Source of the DNA: Sphingobacteriia bacterium
GTDB taxonomy: Bacteria; Bacteroidota; Bacteroidia; UBA7662
Reading direction: 5' to 3'
Assembly (NCBI GenBank): GCA_009926245.1
Contig: RFPG01000014.1
Location: forward strand, 1 to 13,111
Length of the DNA stretch: 13,111 bases
In this document: piece after piece, positions 1 to 6,932 of the stretch
Numbering within the stretch: position 1 is the stretch's first letter
How the letters are laid out: the number at the start of each line of letters is the position of its first letter
Made by a program: the position numbers and the translations under genes
The notes under the pieces: model-generated
Seen by the model: only the letters and a program-made list of their open reading frames with translations
Database searches by the model: none
Told to the model about the DNA's origin: nothing

Positions 1-47
1 AGGGCCAAAAGGGGGGGTGCCTTTTTAATTTTAAGCAAAATTTGACC
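1..47. other. Short leader before ftcD with a G7 run
   Basis: A-rich sequence with a run of seven G at 11-17 sits 30 bp before the ftcD start. AAAAGG (7-12) can pair with CCTTTT (20-25), but the stem is weak. AAAATTTG at 37-44 is one mismatch from the TAnnTTTG promoter box and lies three bases before the ATG. I see no convincing promoter or terminator, and the upstream gene is outside the window. Confidence 0.3.
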
Positions 48-1736
48 ATGGCATCCCCCCTAATGGAATGCGTTCCCAACTTCTCGGAGGGACGCCGCAA
101 AACAGTGATTGACAAAATTTCGGCGGCCTTTGGGTCGGTTGAAGGTACCAGACTGCTCGATGTGGACCCCGGTCAGGCGACCAACCGCACGGTGATGACC
201 CTGGTAGGTTCCCCGGCCGCTGTGGTCGAAGCGGCGTACAGAGCCATCGCCGAAGCAGCCGCGTTGATCGACATGCGAGAGCATCGCGGTGAACACGCCC
301 GCATGGGGGCCACCGATGTTTGTCCGTTGATTCCCATTGCGGGGATGACGGTCGAAGAAGCCGTGGAATGGTCCCGTATCCTGGCCGAAAGGGTGGGTCG
401 ATTGCTGGGTATTCCGGTTTACCTCTACGAATATTCGGCCACCGCCCCTCACCGAAGGAATTTGGCAGATATCCGAGCAGGCGAATACGAAGGATTGGCA
501 GCGCGCATGAAATCAGAAGGGTGGACCCCGGATTTTGGACCCGCCGAATTCAATCCCCTTAGCGGTGCCACGGTGATAGGCGCCAGGGATTTATTGGTGG
601 CCTACAACGTGAATCTTAACACTGTTTCGACACGCTTGGCCAATTCGGTCGCCTTTGATGTCCGCGAGGCCGGTCGTGTGCTGCGCGATGGTCATCCGGT
701 AACCGGAAAAATCCGGACCGATGCCCAAGGCGAGCCCCTTCGGCAACCCGGAACCTGCAAGTCTGTCAAGGGGGTGGGGTGGTATATCCCTGAATACCAG
801 ACAGCTCAGGTGTCCATGAATCTGACCCGATTGTCGGATACCGATTTGCACGAAGCCTACGAAGCGGTCTGGGATTCGGCCCAGCGTCGGGGATTGCGGG
901 TCACCGGTTCCGAATTGGTGGGCCTGGTTCCTCTGGACAGCATGCGCAAAGCAGGCAAGTATTTTCTAAAAAAAGCGGGACGATCCGCCGGGGCCTCCGA
1001 TGCCGAATTGATTGAGTCGGCGGTTCAAAGTCTGGGCCTGCGACAGTTGGGCCCCTTTGATCCCCAAAAAAAGATTATTGAATACGCTATGCAAGCACCC
1101 AGAGGTCGTCTTGCCAGCATGCCTTTGGGTGATTTGGCCGATTTGACAGCCAGCGATGCGCCCGCTCCCGGTGGGGGGTCCGTTGCAGCCGCCATGGGTG
1201 CGCTGGGTGCCGCCCTTGGGGCCATGGTAGCCAACCTTTCGGCCCACAAAAGAGGTTGGGAAAACGACTTGGACTTTTATTCCCAATTAGCCGAAAAACT
1301 TCAGGACGCCAAAGAAGAGTTGTTGGTGGCGGTGGACAAGGATACCGAGGCCTTTGAGGGTGTGATGAAGGCTCTGGCCTTGCCCAAGCAAAGTCCTGAG
1401 CAGCAGGCCGAACGCAAGGCGGCTCTCGATGAAGCCAATCTCCAAGCACTCCAGGTTCCCTTGGAAACCATGGAAGCCGTGGCTCGACTTGTTCCGTTGT
1501 TAGAACAAATCCTTCTCAAAGGAAATCCCGGTTCCCGTTCCGACGCCATGGTGGGCCTGTTGGCCGCCAGGGCCGCGTTGGAAGGCGCCTATTGGAATGT
1601 GAGGATCAACGCCGGTCCCGAGAAGGGCCGAGACCCGCAGGCCACGCTAGGTTTGAACCGGGCCATGGACCTGCGGCAATCCTGCAACGCCGCTGTGGAT
1701 GCGGCCTTGGCTCAAGGCGAAGGTCTTTTTGAATAA
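48..1736 (+). CDS. ftcD: Bifunctional glutamate formimidoyltransferase / formimidoyl-THF cyclodeaminase
   Basis: This cytosolic enzyme belongs to histidine degradation. It moves the formimino group of N-formimidoyl-glutamate to tetrahydrofolate, then deaminates the product to 5,10-methenyl-THF. The 562-residue protein opens with ECVPNFSEGR, the family N-terminal signature. Around residues 77-97 it has the REHRGEHARMGATDVCPLIP block, which contains the family's catalytic histidine (probably H83). The transferase halves span roughly residues 1-325. The cyclodeaminase domain follows from about 360, with the DAPAPGGGS motif (PGGGS at 374-378) and NPGSRSDAMVG near 495. Length matches the fused two-domain enzyme, with no sign of damage. 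I chose ATG at 48; ATG 63 and TTG 42 are in-frame alternatives. No other hut gene is visible, but upstream sequence is cut off. The gene converges on the OstA-like gene with a 20-bp gap that holds no evident terminator. Confidence 0.96.
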   Translation: MASPLMECVPNFSEGRRKTVIDKISAAFGSVEGTRLLDVDPGQATNRTVMTLVGSPAAVVEAAYRAIAEAAALIDMREHRGEHARMGATDVCPLIPIAGMTVEEAVEWSRILAERVGRLLGIPVYLYEYSATAPHRRNLADIRAGEYEGLAARMKSEGWTPDFGPAEFNPLSGATVIGARDLLVAYNVNLNTVSTRLANSVAFDVREAGRVLRDGHPVTGKIRTDAQGEPLRQPGTCKSVKGVGWYIPEYQTAQVSMNLTRLSDTDLHEAYEAVWDSAQRRGLRVTGSELVGLVPLDSMRKAGKYFLKKAGRSAGASDAELIESAVQSLGLRQLGPFDPQKKIIEYAMQAPRGRLASMPLGDLADLTASDAPAPGGGSVAAAMGALGAALGAMVANLSAHKRGWENDLDFYSQLAEKLQDAKEELLVAVDKDTEAFEGVMKALALPKQSPEQQAERKAALDEANLQALQVPLETMEAVARLVPLLEQILLKGNPGSRSDAMVGLLAARAALEGAYWNVRINAGPEKGRDPQATLGLNRAMDLRQSCNAAVDAALAQGEGLFE

Positions 1737-1756
1737 GTTCTCCAGCATCGCATCGT

Positions 1757-3430
1757 CTAGCGGTTCATGGGTTTCATGTCACCGGCCTTGACAGGGGGGT
1801 AACTTTGTCTTCGTTCCTCCAAGTTGCGAAGAGAGATTTGCTGCAGTTCAAATTGGGGGCGAACCCCTGCCAAAAATTTCGGGGCTTCTTGGATCAGAGA
1901 CAGAGGGGTGTAGGTTCCTCGAGGTCCGCCTAGGTACCGAGCGCGTTTTAGTTGTTGATCTTGAAATTCAAAAACAGCCCGGGCTGATTCGGTCCGACTC
2001 AAGGCCGACCAAAGGCTGTCGGTTCCCCGCGTCCAGTAAAGCGTGACCGTATTTCCGATTAATTCAAAATCACGCAGACGGTTGGCCGTCATTCGGGCCT
2101 GGGCTTTTTGACCGGCCGCTTGGTGGTAAAGGGGCCAAGGTAGGGTATCGGCCATTTCGCACAGGCCCGTGCTTCCCTCAAAGTCCAAGGTGCTCAGGCT
2201 GTCCCCTATGTTTTTCCATAGCATGCCGGTGGATTCCAGTTGTTGAGGGCCTTGCCAGGCCAGGATAGAGCCTTTGGCCTGCAGGGTTTGGCTTTGCCGG
2301 TCCAAAAACAGGGTTGAACTGCGGAACAACCAATTCCCGTGGGCCAGCAAGGAGGAATCGTTGGTCCATAGAATCAAAGAATCGGTGGGGGTCGGCATCC
2401 ACCCCGCCAAGCTTTCGGTGATCCACTCCAAGGCGGGTTGGACCGATTCATCCAGAAGCCGAACCCGTCCCATAGCCCAAATCCCTTGGCGCCCCACGCT
2501 TTTTCGAGGAGCCGGAGGCGTTGACGGGAGGTTTCGTGCCGAATCCAGCGCAAGCATATCGCCTTGCAGGGTGATTTTTCGTTGAAGGTCCACCCATTGG
2601 GCTTGGCCCAAGGCTCGGTAGGCTCCGTTTTTCTGGTCCAGCTGAAGGGTATCGCCCGCTACGAGATAACGTTTTTGAAGAAAAGCCAGGGTCGGACCCC
2701 CCAAGGAATCGCCTCCGGTTGCACTACGGTGAAGAAGGACTTTTTTGGATTTAATCTGGTAGGTTCCACCATCCCCTTGCATGCTTCCTTGAAGACCCAC
2801 CATACGGGACGGGGCTTCCAAGACCAGGCAGTCTGGCAAGGCTAGGTAGCGGCAAGCCTCGGTTTGAAGGTCCAGTTCAGGGTGACGAATCAGGACTTGT
2901 TTTTTGAACCGGTAATCTTTGCGGTTGAGGTCACCAAAGCCGTAACGGCTTTCGATCCTCAGGGCCCCTTGGCGTAAAACGCCTCCCTGTTCATAGACCG
3001 CTTCGGAGCTCTCGGTGAAAAGACGCAAGGACGGGGTCTCCAAGGACCAATCTCCTTGTTTGCAACGGACGTCTTCCTCAAAAAACGCCACTTTGCTGGC
3101 CGTATTCCAAAGCAGGCGTTCGGATTGAATTCGGAGCCCGGCTTTTCCCTGAAGGACCACCTTGCCCGTGGCTCGTGCAATTTGGTCTTGGTCCAAAAGG
3201 ACCACCTCCCGGCAACGCAAGAGCCAATCGCGGTAGCGCAGAACAACGCCCCCGCTCAAGGTTTTGGTGCTGCCTTGGGGACCTTGATCCATACGGCCTT
3301 CCCCGGATTCGATGATTTCAAAAGAGCCCCCACCGTCCATAGGCCCCCCAGAATTTTGGGCTTGGGAGACCGTGAAACCCAGGACCAAGAGCAGGCTCCA
3401 GAAGCCGGCAGAAAGGGAGTAAAGGCGCAT
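1757..3430 (-). CDS. OstA/LptA-like LPS-transport periplasmic protein
   Basis: This 557-residue exported protein probably belongs to the Bacteroidota OstA-like family. Relatives (LptA and the N-domain of LptD) form beta-jellyroll bridges carrying lipopolysaccharide across the periplasm. The N-terminus is a signal peptide (MRLYSLSAGFWSLLLVLGF...SQA, cleavage near residue 24). From about residue 40 to 210 there are alternating short strands typical of OstA repeats, such as 'TLSGGVVLRYRDWLLRC', 'ARATGKVVLQGKAG' and 'SKVAFFEEDVRCKQGDWSLET'. The remaining ~340 residues are also beta-rich and I cannot assign them. I chose the ATG at 3430 because it starts the signal peptide directly; an upstream in-frame start at 3481 would add 17 charged and polar residues. 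It diverges from the GT4/flippase pair, which fits an envelope role. The family call rests on pattern recognition, not on a search. Confidence 0.78.
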   Translation of the reverse strand: MRLYSLSAGFWSLLLVLGFTVSQAQNSGGPMDGGGSFEIIESGEGRMDQGPQGSTKTLSGGVVLRYRDWLLRCREVVLLDQDQIARATGKVVLQGKAGLRIQSERLLWNTASKVAFFEEDVRCKQGDWSLETPSLRLFTESSEAVYEQGGVLRQGALRIESRYGFGDLNRKDYRFKKQVLIRHPELDLQTEACRYLALPDCLVLEAPSRMVGLQGSMQGDGGTYQIKSKKVLLHRSATGGDSLGGPTLAFLQKRYLVAGDTLQLDQKNGAYRALGQAQWVDLQRKITLQGDMLALDSARNLPSTPPAPRKSVGRQGIWAMGRVRLLDESVQPALEWITESLAGWMPTPTDSLILWTNDSSLLAHGNWLFRSSTLFLDRQSQTLQAKGSILAWQGPQQLESTGMLWKNIGDSLSTLDFEGSTGLCEMADTLPWPLYHQAAGQKAQARMTANRLRDFELIGNTVTLYWTRGTDSLWSALSRTESARAVFEFQDQQLKRARYLGGPRGTYTPLSLIQEAPKFLAGVRPQFELQQISLRNLEERRQSYPPVKAGDMKPMNR

Positions 3431-3460
3431 GGGGGATGGATGGCGGCCATGGGTTGCCGC

Positions 3461-3494
3461 TTTGGTCAAAAATACCCCCAAGGTTCTAAATTTG
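3461..3494 (+). promoter_or_regulatory. Bacteroidota promoter for the GT4-flippase pair
   Basis: TTTG at 3461-3464 is followed after 22 nt by TAAATTTG at 3487-3494, a perfect TAnnTTTG -7 box. The arrangement resembles the Bacteroidota -33/-7 promoter, with a spacer near the upper end of the usual range. Only 9 nt separate the -7 box from the ATG at 3504, so the mRNA would have almost no leader. The AAGGA at 3495-3499 looks like a ribosome binding site but would lie at or upstream of the transcript start if this promoter is used. Confidence 0.5.
3467..3474 (-). promoter_or_regulatory. Bacteroidota -7 promoter element for the OstA-like gene
   Basis: Read on the minus strand, this is TATTTTTG, a perfect match to the Bacteroidota primary-sigma -7 consensus TAnnTTTG. 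It ends 36 nt before the ATG at 3430, leaving a leader of roughly 30 nt. I see no clear TTTG or TTG at the expected -33 distance, so the call rests on the -7 box, its intergenic position and its orientation. Confidence 0.45.
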
Positions 3495-3503
3495 AAGGAT
3501 TCG

Positions 3504-4706
3504 ATGAAAGTGCTTTTTTTGGCGAGCTGGTATCCGATGAACGGACGCAGCGGGAACGGGATCTTTGCGATTCGGCAAGCGGAGGCCTTGGCGCAGGCTT
3601 ACCGACGTTTTGGTCGTTCCGTCACGGTCGATGTGATGGCCGTGCAGCCCAGGGCCTGGATGGGTGGACGGGTTCAAATTCTTGGTGAAGTGCCCGGTGG
3701 ACCGGATCATTCTACCCCAAGAGGGGATCTTCGGCATTGGTTGCTGACTTACCAAGACGGGCGAGGTGGTCTGTTCTCGTTGATCAATCAATGCTGGGCC
3801 TGGTTACGGCTGTTACGGGCTTACCGTCGGCATCATGGCGATAGGCCAACGGTGGTGGTTGCGCAAGTGGCTTGGAAGGCGGCCGTGGTGGCTCTCCTGC
3901 TGGGTCGTCCTTACGGTGTTATGGAGCATTGGTCCGGTTACTTGGAGAAAGAACCGCCCTTGAAGCCTATTAATAAGTGGTTGGTTCGTAGGTCTTTGCG
4001 TAATGCACGTTCGGTGGCCGCGGTTTCGCCTTGGCTGGCCGATGCCCTCATGCAATTTTGTTCCGGTCTCAGGGTATCGACCTTGCCCAATGTGATCGAA
4101 GAGGTTCATTGGGTACCACCCGCCGGGGAAGGGCCCGCCGAGGAAGGGCCCGCTGGGCCAGAGCCTTGTCGGGATCCCCGGGTTTTCTTGCATGTTTCGG
4201 ATTTGGCACCTGTCAAAAACCCTCGTCTGCTTTTTGGGGCCTGGGCCCAAAGTGGTTTATCCGAACAGGGGTACCTTCTTCGGGTGGCTGGTGAATACTC
4301 CCAAGAATCCAAGGCCAACTATGCCTCGGTGAAAGGGGTGGAATGGTTGGGAATATTGAGTCCATCTGAATTGTGTTATCAGCTGAGATCATCCCGCGCG
4401 CTTTTGCTGAGTAGTCATCGTGAAACCTTTTCAATTTTGGCCGGCGAAGCCTTGCTAAATGGCTGTTCTGTATGGACTTCGTACCCTCCACTTCGTGCTT
4501 TTTATCAAGGATTGGACGGTTTGGTTTCTTTGCCCGATGATCAGCCTCTAACCTGGTCCCTGGCCTTGCAAGAAGCAGTGGCCTCGAATCCACCACCGTG
4601 GAATACCCCCCAAGCCGTTCGGTTGGTCCAAGAGCGTTTGAAACCCTACCGCCACGACGAAGCTGGGCAAGCGATGCTGTCCTGGATTGATGCATGGAAA
4701 CCATGA
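3504..4706 (+). CDS. Family 4 glycosyltransferase (GT-B fold)
   Basis: This 400-residue cytoplasmic or membrane-associated enzyme is predicted to transfer a sugar from a nucleotide donor to a growing surface glycan. The N-domain starts with MKVLFLASWYP and NGIF...QAEAL, typical of GT4 enzymes that process capsule or O-antigen sugars, and holds EHWSGY at 141-146. The C-domain starts near 'FLHVSDLAPVKNP' (228-240) and carries the E-x7-E motif ETFSILAGE (E307/E315), which in this family contacts the donor. The interdomain linker (about 203-224) contains an in-frame tandem repeat. Start ATG 3504 gives the classic N-terminus; the reading frame is open upstream to 3429 but those residues look random. 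It overlaps the flippase gene by ATGA, so the two are probably translated together. The sugar specificity cannot be read from the sequence. Confidence 0.9.
   Translation: MKVLFLASWYPMNGRSGNGIFAIRQAEALAQAYRRFGRSVTVDVMAVQPRAWMGGRVQILGEVPGGPDHSTPRGDLRHWLLTYQDGRGGLFSLINQCWAWLRLLRAYRRHHGDRPTVVVAQVAWKAAVVALLLGRPYGVMEHWSGYLEKEPPLKPINKWLVRRSLRNARSVAAVSPWLADALMQFCSGLRVSTLPNVIEEVHWVPPAGEGPAEEGPAGPEPCRDPRVFLHVSDLAPVKNPRLLFGAWAQSGLSEQGYLLRVAGEYSQESKANYASVKGVEWLGILSPSELCYQLRSSRALLLSSHRETFSILAGEALLNGCSVWTSYPPLRAFYQGLDGLVSLPDDQPLTWSLALQEAVASNPPPWNTPQAVRLVQERLKPYRHDEAGQAMLSWIDAWKP
4128..4157 (+). repeat. In-frame 15-bp tandem duplication in the GT4 linker
   Basis: GAAGGGCCCGCCGAG (4128-4142) is followed directly by GAAGGGCCCGCTGGG (4143-4157), 13 of 15 bases identical. 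It encodes EGPAE-EGPAG at residues 209-218, between the two Rossmann domains of the glycosyltransferase. The unit is a multiple of three, so copy-number change would keep the frame and only alter linker length. Confidence 0.85.
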
Positions 4707-5959
4707 AAGCAATTTCTCTAACCTTGATTTTTCGGGTTGGTCAAACCTTGGGTTCGGTGGTCACGCTGTGGCTGACGGCTGCTTGGATGGGGCCCGTTTT
4801 GAGAGGCCAAACATCTCTTTTGAATTCGTTGGTTCACTTGGCGGTTTTGTTGAGTGGTTTCGGGGCCGGTTCTGGGATGTTGTACGCCGCATCGAGGGCC
4901 CAACGAGAAGGTTTGCTCCGTTGGCTCTTGGTATTTGCTTTGTTAGGGGCTTTGTTGAGCTTGGCTTTGGGAACCGTAGGTGGGTTGAGGGGGAGCTTTG
5001 AGGATGCCCTGTTCTGGAGTCTGGGACTTGTGTCGGCTGCTTTTTTGCAGGCTTGGTTGGCCGGTCAACGAGCCTTGGCTTTGGGTACCGGCCGATTGGA
5101 CCTGGATCGGTGGACGGGTGCGGCTACCACGGTTTTTCCAGCCTTGGGCCTGGGCCTTTGTTACGCCTTGAATTCGTCTCCAAGCATGGGTCTCTACGTG
5201 GGGGTTCTGGTCGCATCCTTGCTTTTGGTGACGGCCTTGGTCGCCCTCCAGTCCAGGGCTATGGTAGGACGTGTCAACGAAACATTCTTGGGTTCAGAGG
5301 AAGAATTTCGGGAATCGCGGGCGCTCTTGGGACTTTTGTGGTCCAAAAATCGTTGGACGGCCTCGGCCAACCTGGCTCAATTCATGGTTTACCGGCTCCA
5401 GTACGGGGTTCTTTTGCTTGGCTGGGGGGAGGCCACGCTGGGGGTTTATTCGGTGGCCGTGGTGGCAGCCGAAACCTTGTGGCTGATTACCCAATCGTAT
5501 TCGACGGTCTTGCTGTCGCGCTTGAGTTCCCATCGTGGGGAACCGACCCCAACCCAGGTGCGACAATCCTGGACTTGGGCCAAGCAAGCGTTGGCTTGGA
5601 CGGTGCCGGCTGTTTTGGGTTTGCTCTTGATACCAACCACTTGGGTGCAGGTACTTCTGGGCCTTGAATACGGGTCTTTAACGCGTTGGTGGTGGTATTT
5701 GGCACCGGGTATCCTGGCCCTGGCCTGGAGCAATGTCTTGGTCCATCATTTCACCGCTCTGGGTCTGGTGCGGGTTTCCTTTTTTTCATCAGCGGGGTCG
5801 GCCCTGTTGACCATGCTGGGCTTGGCTTACGCGATGGATGCTGGCGGTGTTGAAGGGGTGGCTTTGGGGTGGTCCTTGGTCTTGGTTCTTAATGCAGCCG
5901 CTGTGGGGGGGTATTTTTTGAATCGGTACCGGTCTTATCTTTGGCCTCCTTCCGGTTAA
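4703..5959 (+). CDS. Wzx-like polysaccharide flippase (oligosaccharide flippase superfamily)
   Basis: This 418-residue integral membrane protein is composed almost entirely of hydrophobic segments, about a dozen, separated by short loops. The pattern fits the MOP superfamily, whose Wzx members move lipid-linked oligosaccharides from the cytoplasmic to the periplasmic face. Early 'LTLIFRVGQTLGSVVTLWLTAAWMG' and 'LRGQTSLLNSLVHLAVLLSGFGAG' resemble the first two helices of such proteins, and 'ASANLAQFMVYRLQYGVLLLG' resembles the central repeat start. I chose ATG 4703 because it forms an ATGA overlap with the glycosyltransferase stop; ATG 4694 would add three residues. The pairing with a GT4 enzyme supports glycan export. 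A role in capsule, O-antigen or exopolysaccharide cannot be told apart here. A G7 tract lies at 5905-5911 near the 3' end. Confidence 0.82.
   Translation: MKAISLTLIFRVGQTLGSVVTLWLTAAWMGPVLRGQTSLLNSLVHLAVLLSGFGAGSGMLYAASRAQREGLLRWLLVFALLGALLSLALGTVGGLRGSFEDALFWSLGLVSAAFLQAWLAGQRALALGTGRLDLDRWTGAATTVFPALGLGLCYALNSSPSMGLYVGVLVASLLLVTALVALQSRAMVGRVNETFLGSEEEFRESRALLGLLWSKNRWTASANLAQFMVYRLQYGVLLLGWGEATLGVYSVAVVAAETLWLITQSYSTVLLSRLSSHRGEPTPTQVRQSWTWAKQALAWTVPAVLGLLLIPTTWVQVLLGLEYGSLTRWWWYLAPGILALAWSNVLVHHFTALGLVRVSFFSSAGSALLTMLGLAYAMDAGGVEGVALGWSLVLVLNAAAVGGYFLNRYRSYLWPPSG
5936..5943 (+). promoter_or_regulatory. Possible -7 element for tRNA-His
   Basis: TATCTTTG matches TAnnTTTG and lies inside the last codons of the flippase gene, 43 nt before the tRNA. 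The nearest upstream TTTG (5917-5920) is only 15 nt away, shorter than the usual spacer. As the box lies in coding sequence, a chance match is quite possible. If it is inactive, the tRNA is probably read through from the flippase transcript. Confidence 0.25.
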
Positions 5960-5986
5960 AGGCCTTTGGGGGTCATTCCGGATTAC

Positions 5987-6061
5987 GGTGGTTGTAGCTC
6001 AGTAGGTTAGAGCATCAGATTGTGGTTCTGAGGGTCGTGGGTTCGAATCCCATCATCCACC
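5987..6061 (+). tRNA. tRNA-His (anticodon GTG)
   Basis: A full cloverleaf can be folded by hand. The acceptor arm is 5988-5994 with 6054-6060. The D stem GCTC/GAGC lies at 5997-6000 and 6010-6013. The anticodon stem TCAGA/TCTGA lies at 6015-6019 and 6027-6031, with anticodon GTG at 6022-6024. The T stem GTGGG/CCCAT flanks the loop TTCGAAT. G5987 and C6061 form the extra G-1:C73 pair that marks histidine tRNAs and is needed by HisRS. The acceptor stem has one U-U mismatch at position 5:68 (5992 against 6056). CCA is not encoded and must be added after transcription. It begins 27 bp after the flippase stop codon. Confidence 0.97.
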
Positions 6062-6065
6062 CATC

Positions 6066-6086
6066 GCGGTTTTTGGACCGCATTTT
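6066..6086 (+). terminator. Short hairpin terminator after tRNA-His
   Basis: GCGGT (6066-6070) and ACCGC (6077-6081) can pair around a 6-nt loop, followed by ATTTT. The stem is only five or six base pairs, so it is a weak intrinsic terminator at best. Its position between the tRNA end and the convergent zinc-ribbon gene supports the call. On the minus strand there is no T-run, so it would act in one direction. Confidence 0.4.
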
Positions 6087-6092
6087 CCAGCC

Positions 6093-6455
6093 CTACTCGG
6101 GCAATTGGACCCGAACGATTTCGATTTTGGTTCCCACGCTTCGGTATCCTAGATCAAAACAACAATAGGTGGGTGTTTTCTCCCGAAGCAATTCGGTATG
6201 GGTATGGTATTTGAATCGGTAACCTCGGTCCTCCAACGAGGCTTTGGACAGGACCTTGCCTGCTTCGGACAAGCGCAGACATTCCTCCAAAATCTTACGA
6301 TTTTTTCGTAACATTTTCTGGATGTGGAGCACTTGTCGTAGGCTGTTTCCAGTTTGTCGATGGTAGTGAATGTTGCGACAATAATCGTCGCAAAATTTTT
6401 TGTCGCTGCGCCCCTGCAGAGCTGCTCCGCACTGAAGGCAAGTTCGTTGGTCCAT
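6093..6455 (-). CDS. Small conserved zinc-ribbon protein of unknown function
   Basis: The 120-residue protein starts MDQRTCLQCG. Four cysteines in the pattern C-x2-C-x12-C-x3-C (C6, C9, C22, C26) would bind one zinc ion, giving an N-terminal ribbon of the kind annotated as nucleic-acid-binding zinc ribbon proteins. Next comes a basic, probably helical stretch ('LRQVLHIQKMLRKNRKILEECLRL'), then a segment including 'LEDRGYRFKYHTHTEL...TYCCFDLGYRSV' that looks beta-rich. I recall similar single-copy small proteins in many Bacteroidota, but no assigned role. ATG 6455 puts the first cysteine at residue 6; the frame extends only to a TTG at 6473. It is divergent from ssb across 93 bp, a gap shared by both promoters. 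Nothing in the window shows its function; a link to nucleic acids is inferred from the ribbon alone. Confidence 0.85.
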   Translation of the reverse strand: MDQRTCLQCGAALQGRSDKKFCDDYCRNIHYHRQTGNSLRQVLHIQKMLRKNRKILEECLRLSEAGKVLSKASLEDRGYRFKYHTHTELLREKTPTYCCFDLGYRSVGTKIEIVRVQLPE

Positions 6456-6470
6456 AAGGGTTGATAAGCG

Positions 6471-6478
6471 CAAACCTA
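6471..6478 (-). promoter_or_regulatory. Bacteroidota -7 element for the zinc-ribbon gene
   Basis: On the minus strand this reads TAGGTTTG, a perfect TAnnTTTG box ending 15 nt before the ATG at 6455. No good -33 box is visible. In the same gap I find no perfect TAnnTTTG facing ssb. TTTG copies at 6506-6509 and 6512-6515 could be its -33, but the matching -7 region is poor. Confidence 0.4.
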
Positions 6479-6548
6479 CGGGTACTCATTTCAGGCCTAT
6501 GGAACTTTGTTTTTGTTCAATTAACCTTCACCTTTTAAATCCAAAATC

Positions 6549-6932
6549 ATGGGAAACATCCGAAATCAAGTCCGCCTCATTGGTAACCTGGGCCGGGACC
6601 CCGAATTCCGGGAAATCAGCAACGGCCGAAAAATGGCTCGCTTTAGTTTGGCAACCAACGAGTATTATGTGGGCGACCAAGGCGAGAAAATGGCCGAAAC
6701 GCAGTGGCATCAGGTGGTGGCCTGGGGCAAACTGGCCGAAATCTGCGAGCGGCTGCTTCACAAGGGTTCCGAAGTTGTGTTGGACGGTCGCCTTAACACC
6801 CGTTCTTACAACGACAAAGAAGGAGCCCGCCGAACCTACACCGAAGTGGTAGCCCTTGAAATGGCCGTCATGGACCGTCGATCGGCCGAGAGCGAGGGAG
6901 AATCTGATTCGAATGAATCGACGCTGAACTAA
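6549..6932 (+). CDS. ssb: Single-stranded DNA-binding protein, short acidic tail
   Basis: This 127-residue OB-fold protein coats single-stranded DNA during replication, repair and recombination. Family features are clear: 'NQVRLIGNLGRDPEFREISNGRKMARFSLATNE' in the first 38 residues, then 'TQWHQVVAWGKLAEICERLLHKGSEVVLDGRL' and 'RRTYTEVVALEMAVMD'. Start ATG 6549 gives the usual short N-terminus. After the OB fold only about 17 residues remain. They are acidic and serine-rich and end NESTLN, without the DDxPF-type tip that canonical SSBs use to recruit partner enzymes. This may therefore be a second, accessory SSB rather than the main replicative one. Its stop overlaps the stop of the convergent secreted-protein gene, so the two 3' ends share four bases. 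Confidence 0.95.
   Translation: MGNIRNQVRLIGNLGRDPEFREISNGRKMARFSLATNEYYVGDQGEKMAETQWHQVVAWGKLAEICERLLHKGSEVVLDGRLNTRSYNDKEGARRTYTEVVALEMAVMDRRSAESEGESDSNESTLN

Noticed and set aside
37..44. AAAATTTG before ftcD as a promoter
   Set aside because: One mismatch in the important first T, no -33 box in the G-rich sequence upstream, and too close to the window edge to judge.
1087..1549. Overlapping minus-strand open frames inside ftcD
   Set aside because: Low-complexity proline/arginine-rich translations antisense to the highly conserved ftcD; no start context or promoter box.
3495..3499. AAGGA as a Shine-Dalgarno site for the GT4 gene
   Set aside because: Only four bases from the ATG, immediately after the -7 box, and Bacteroidota genes seldom rely on such sites.
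5905..5911. G7 tract near the end of the flippase gene as a phase-variation switch
   Set aside because: It is only about 16 codons from the stop, so slippage would alter just the tail; weak as a switch and short as a homopolymer.
5958..5967. AAAGGCCTTT palindrome after the flippase stop as a terminator or operator
   Set aside because: A ten-base palindrome has no loop for a hairpin, no T-run, and no second copy was seen.
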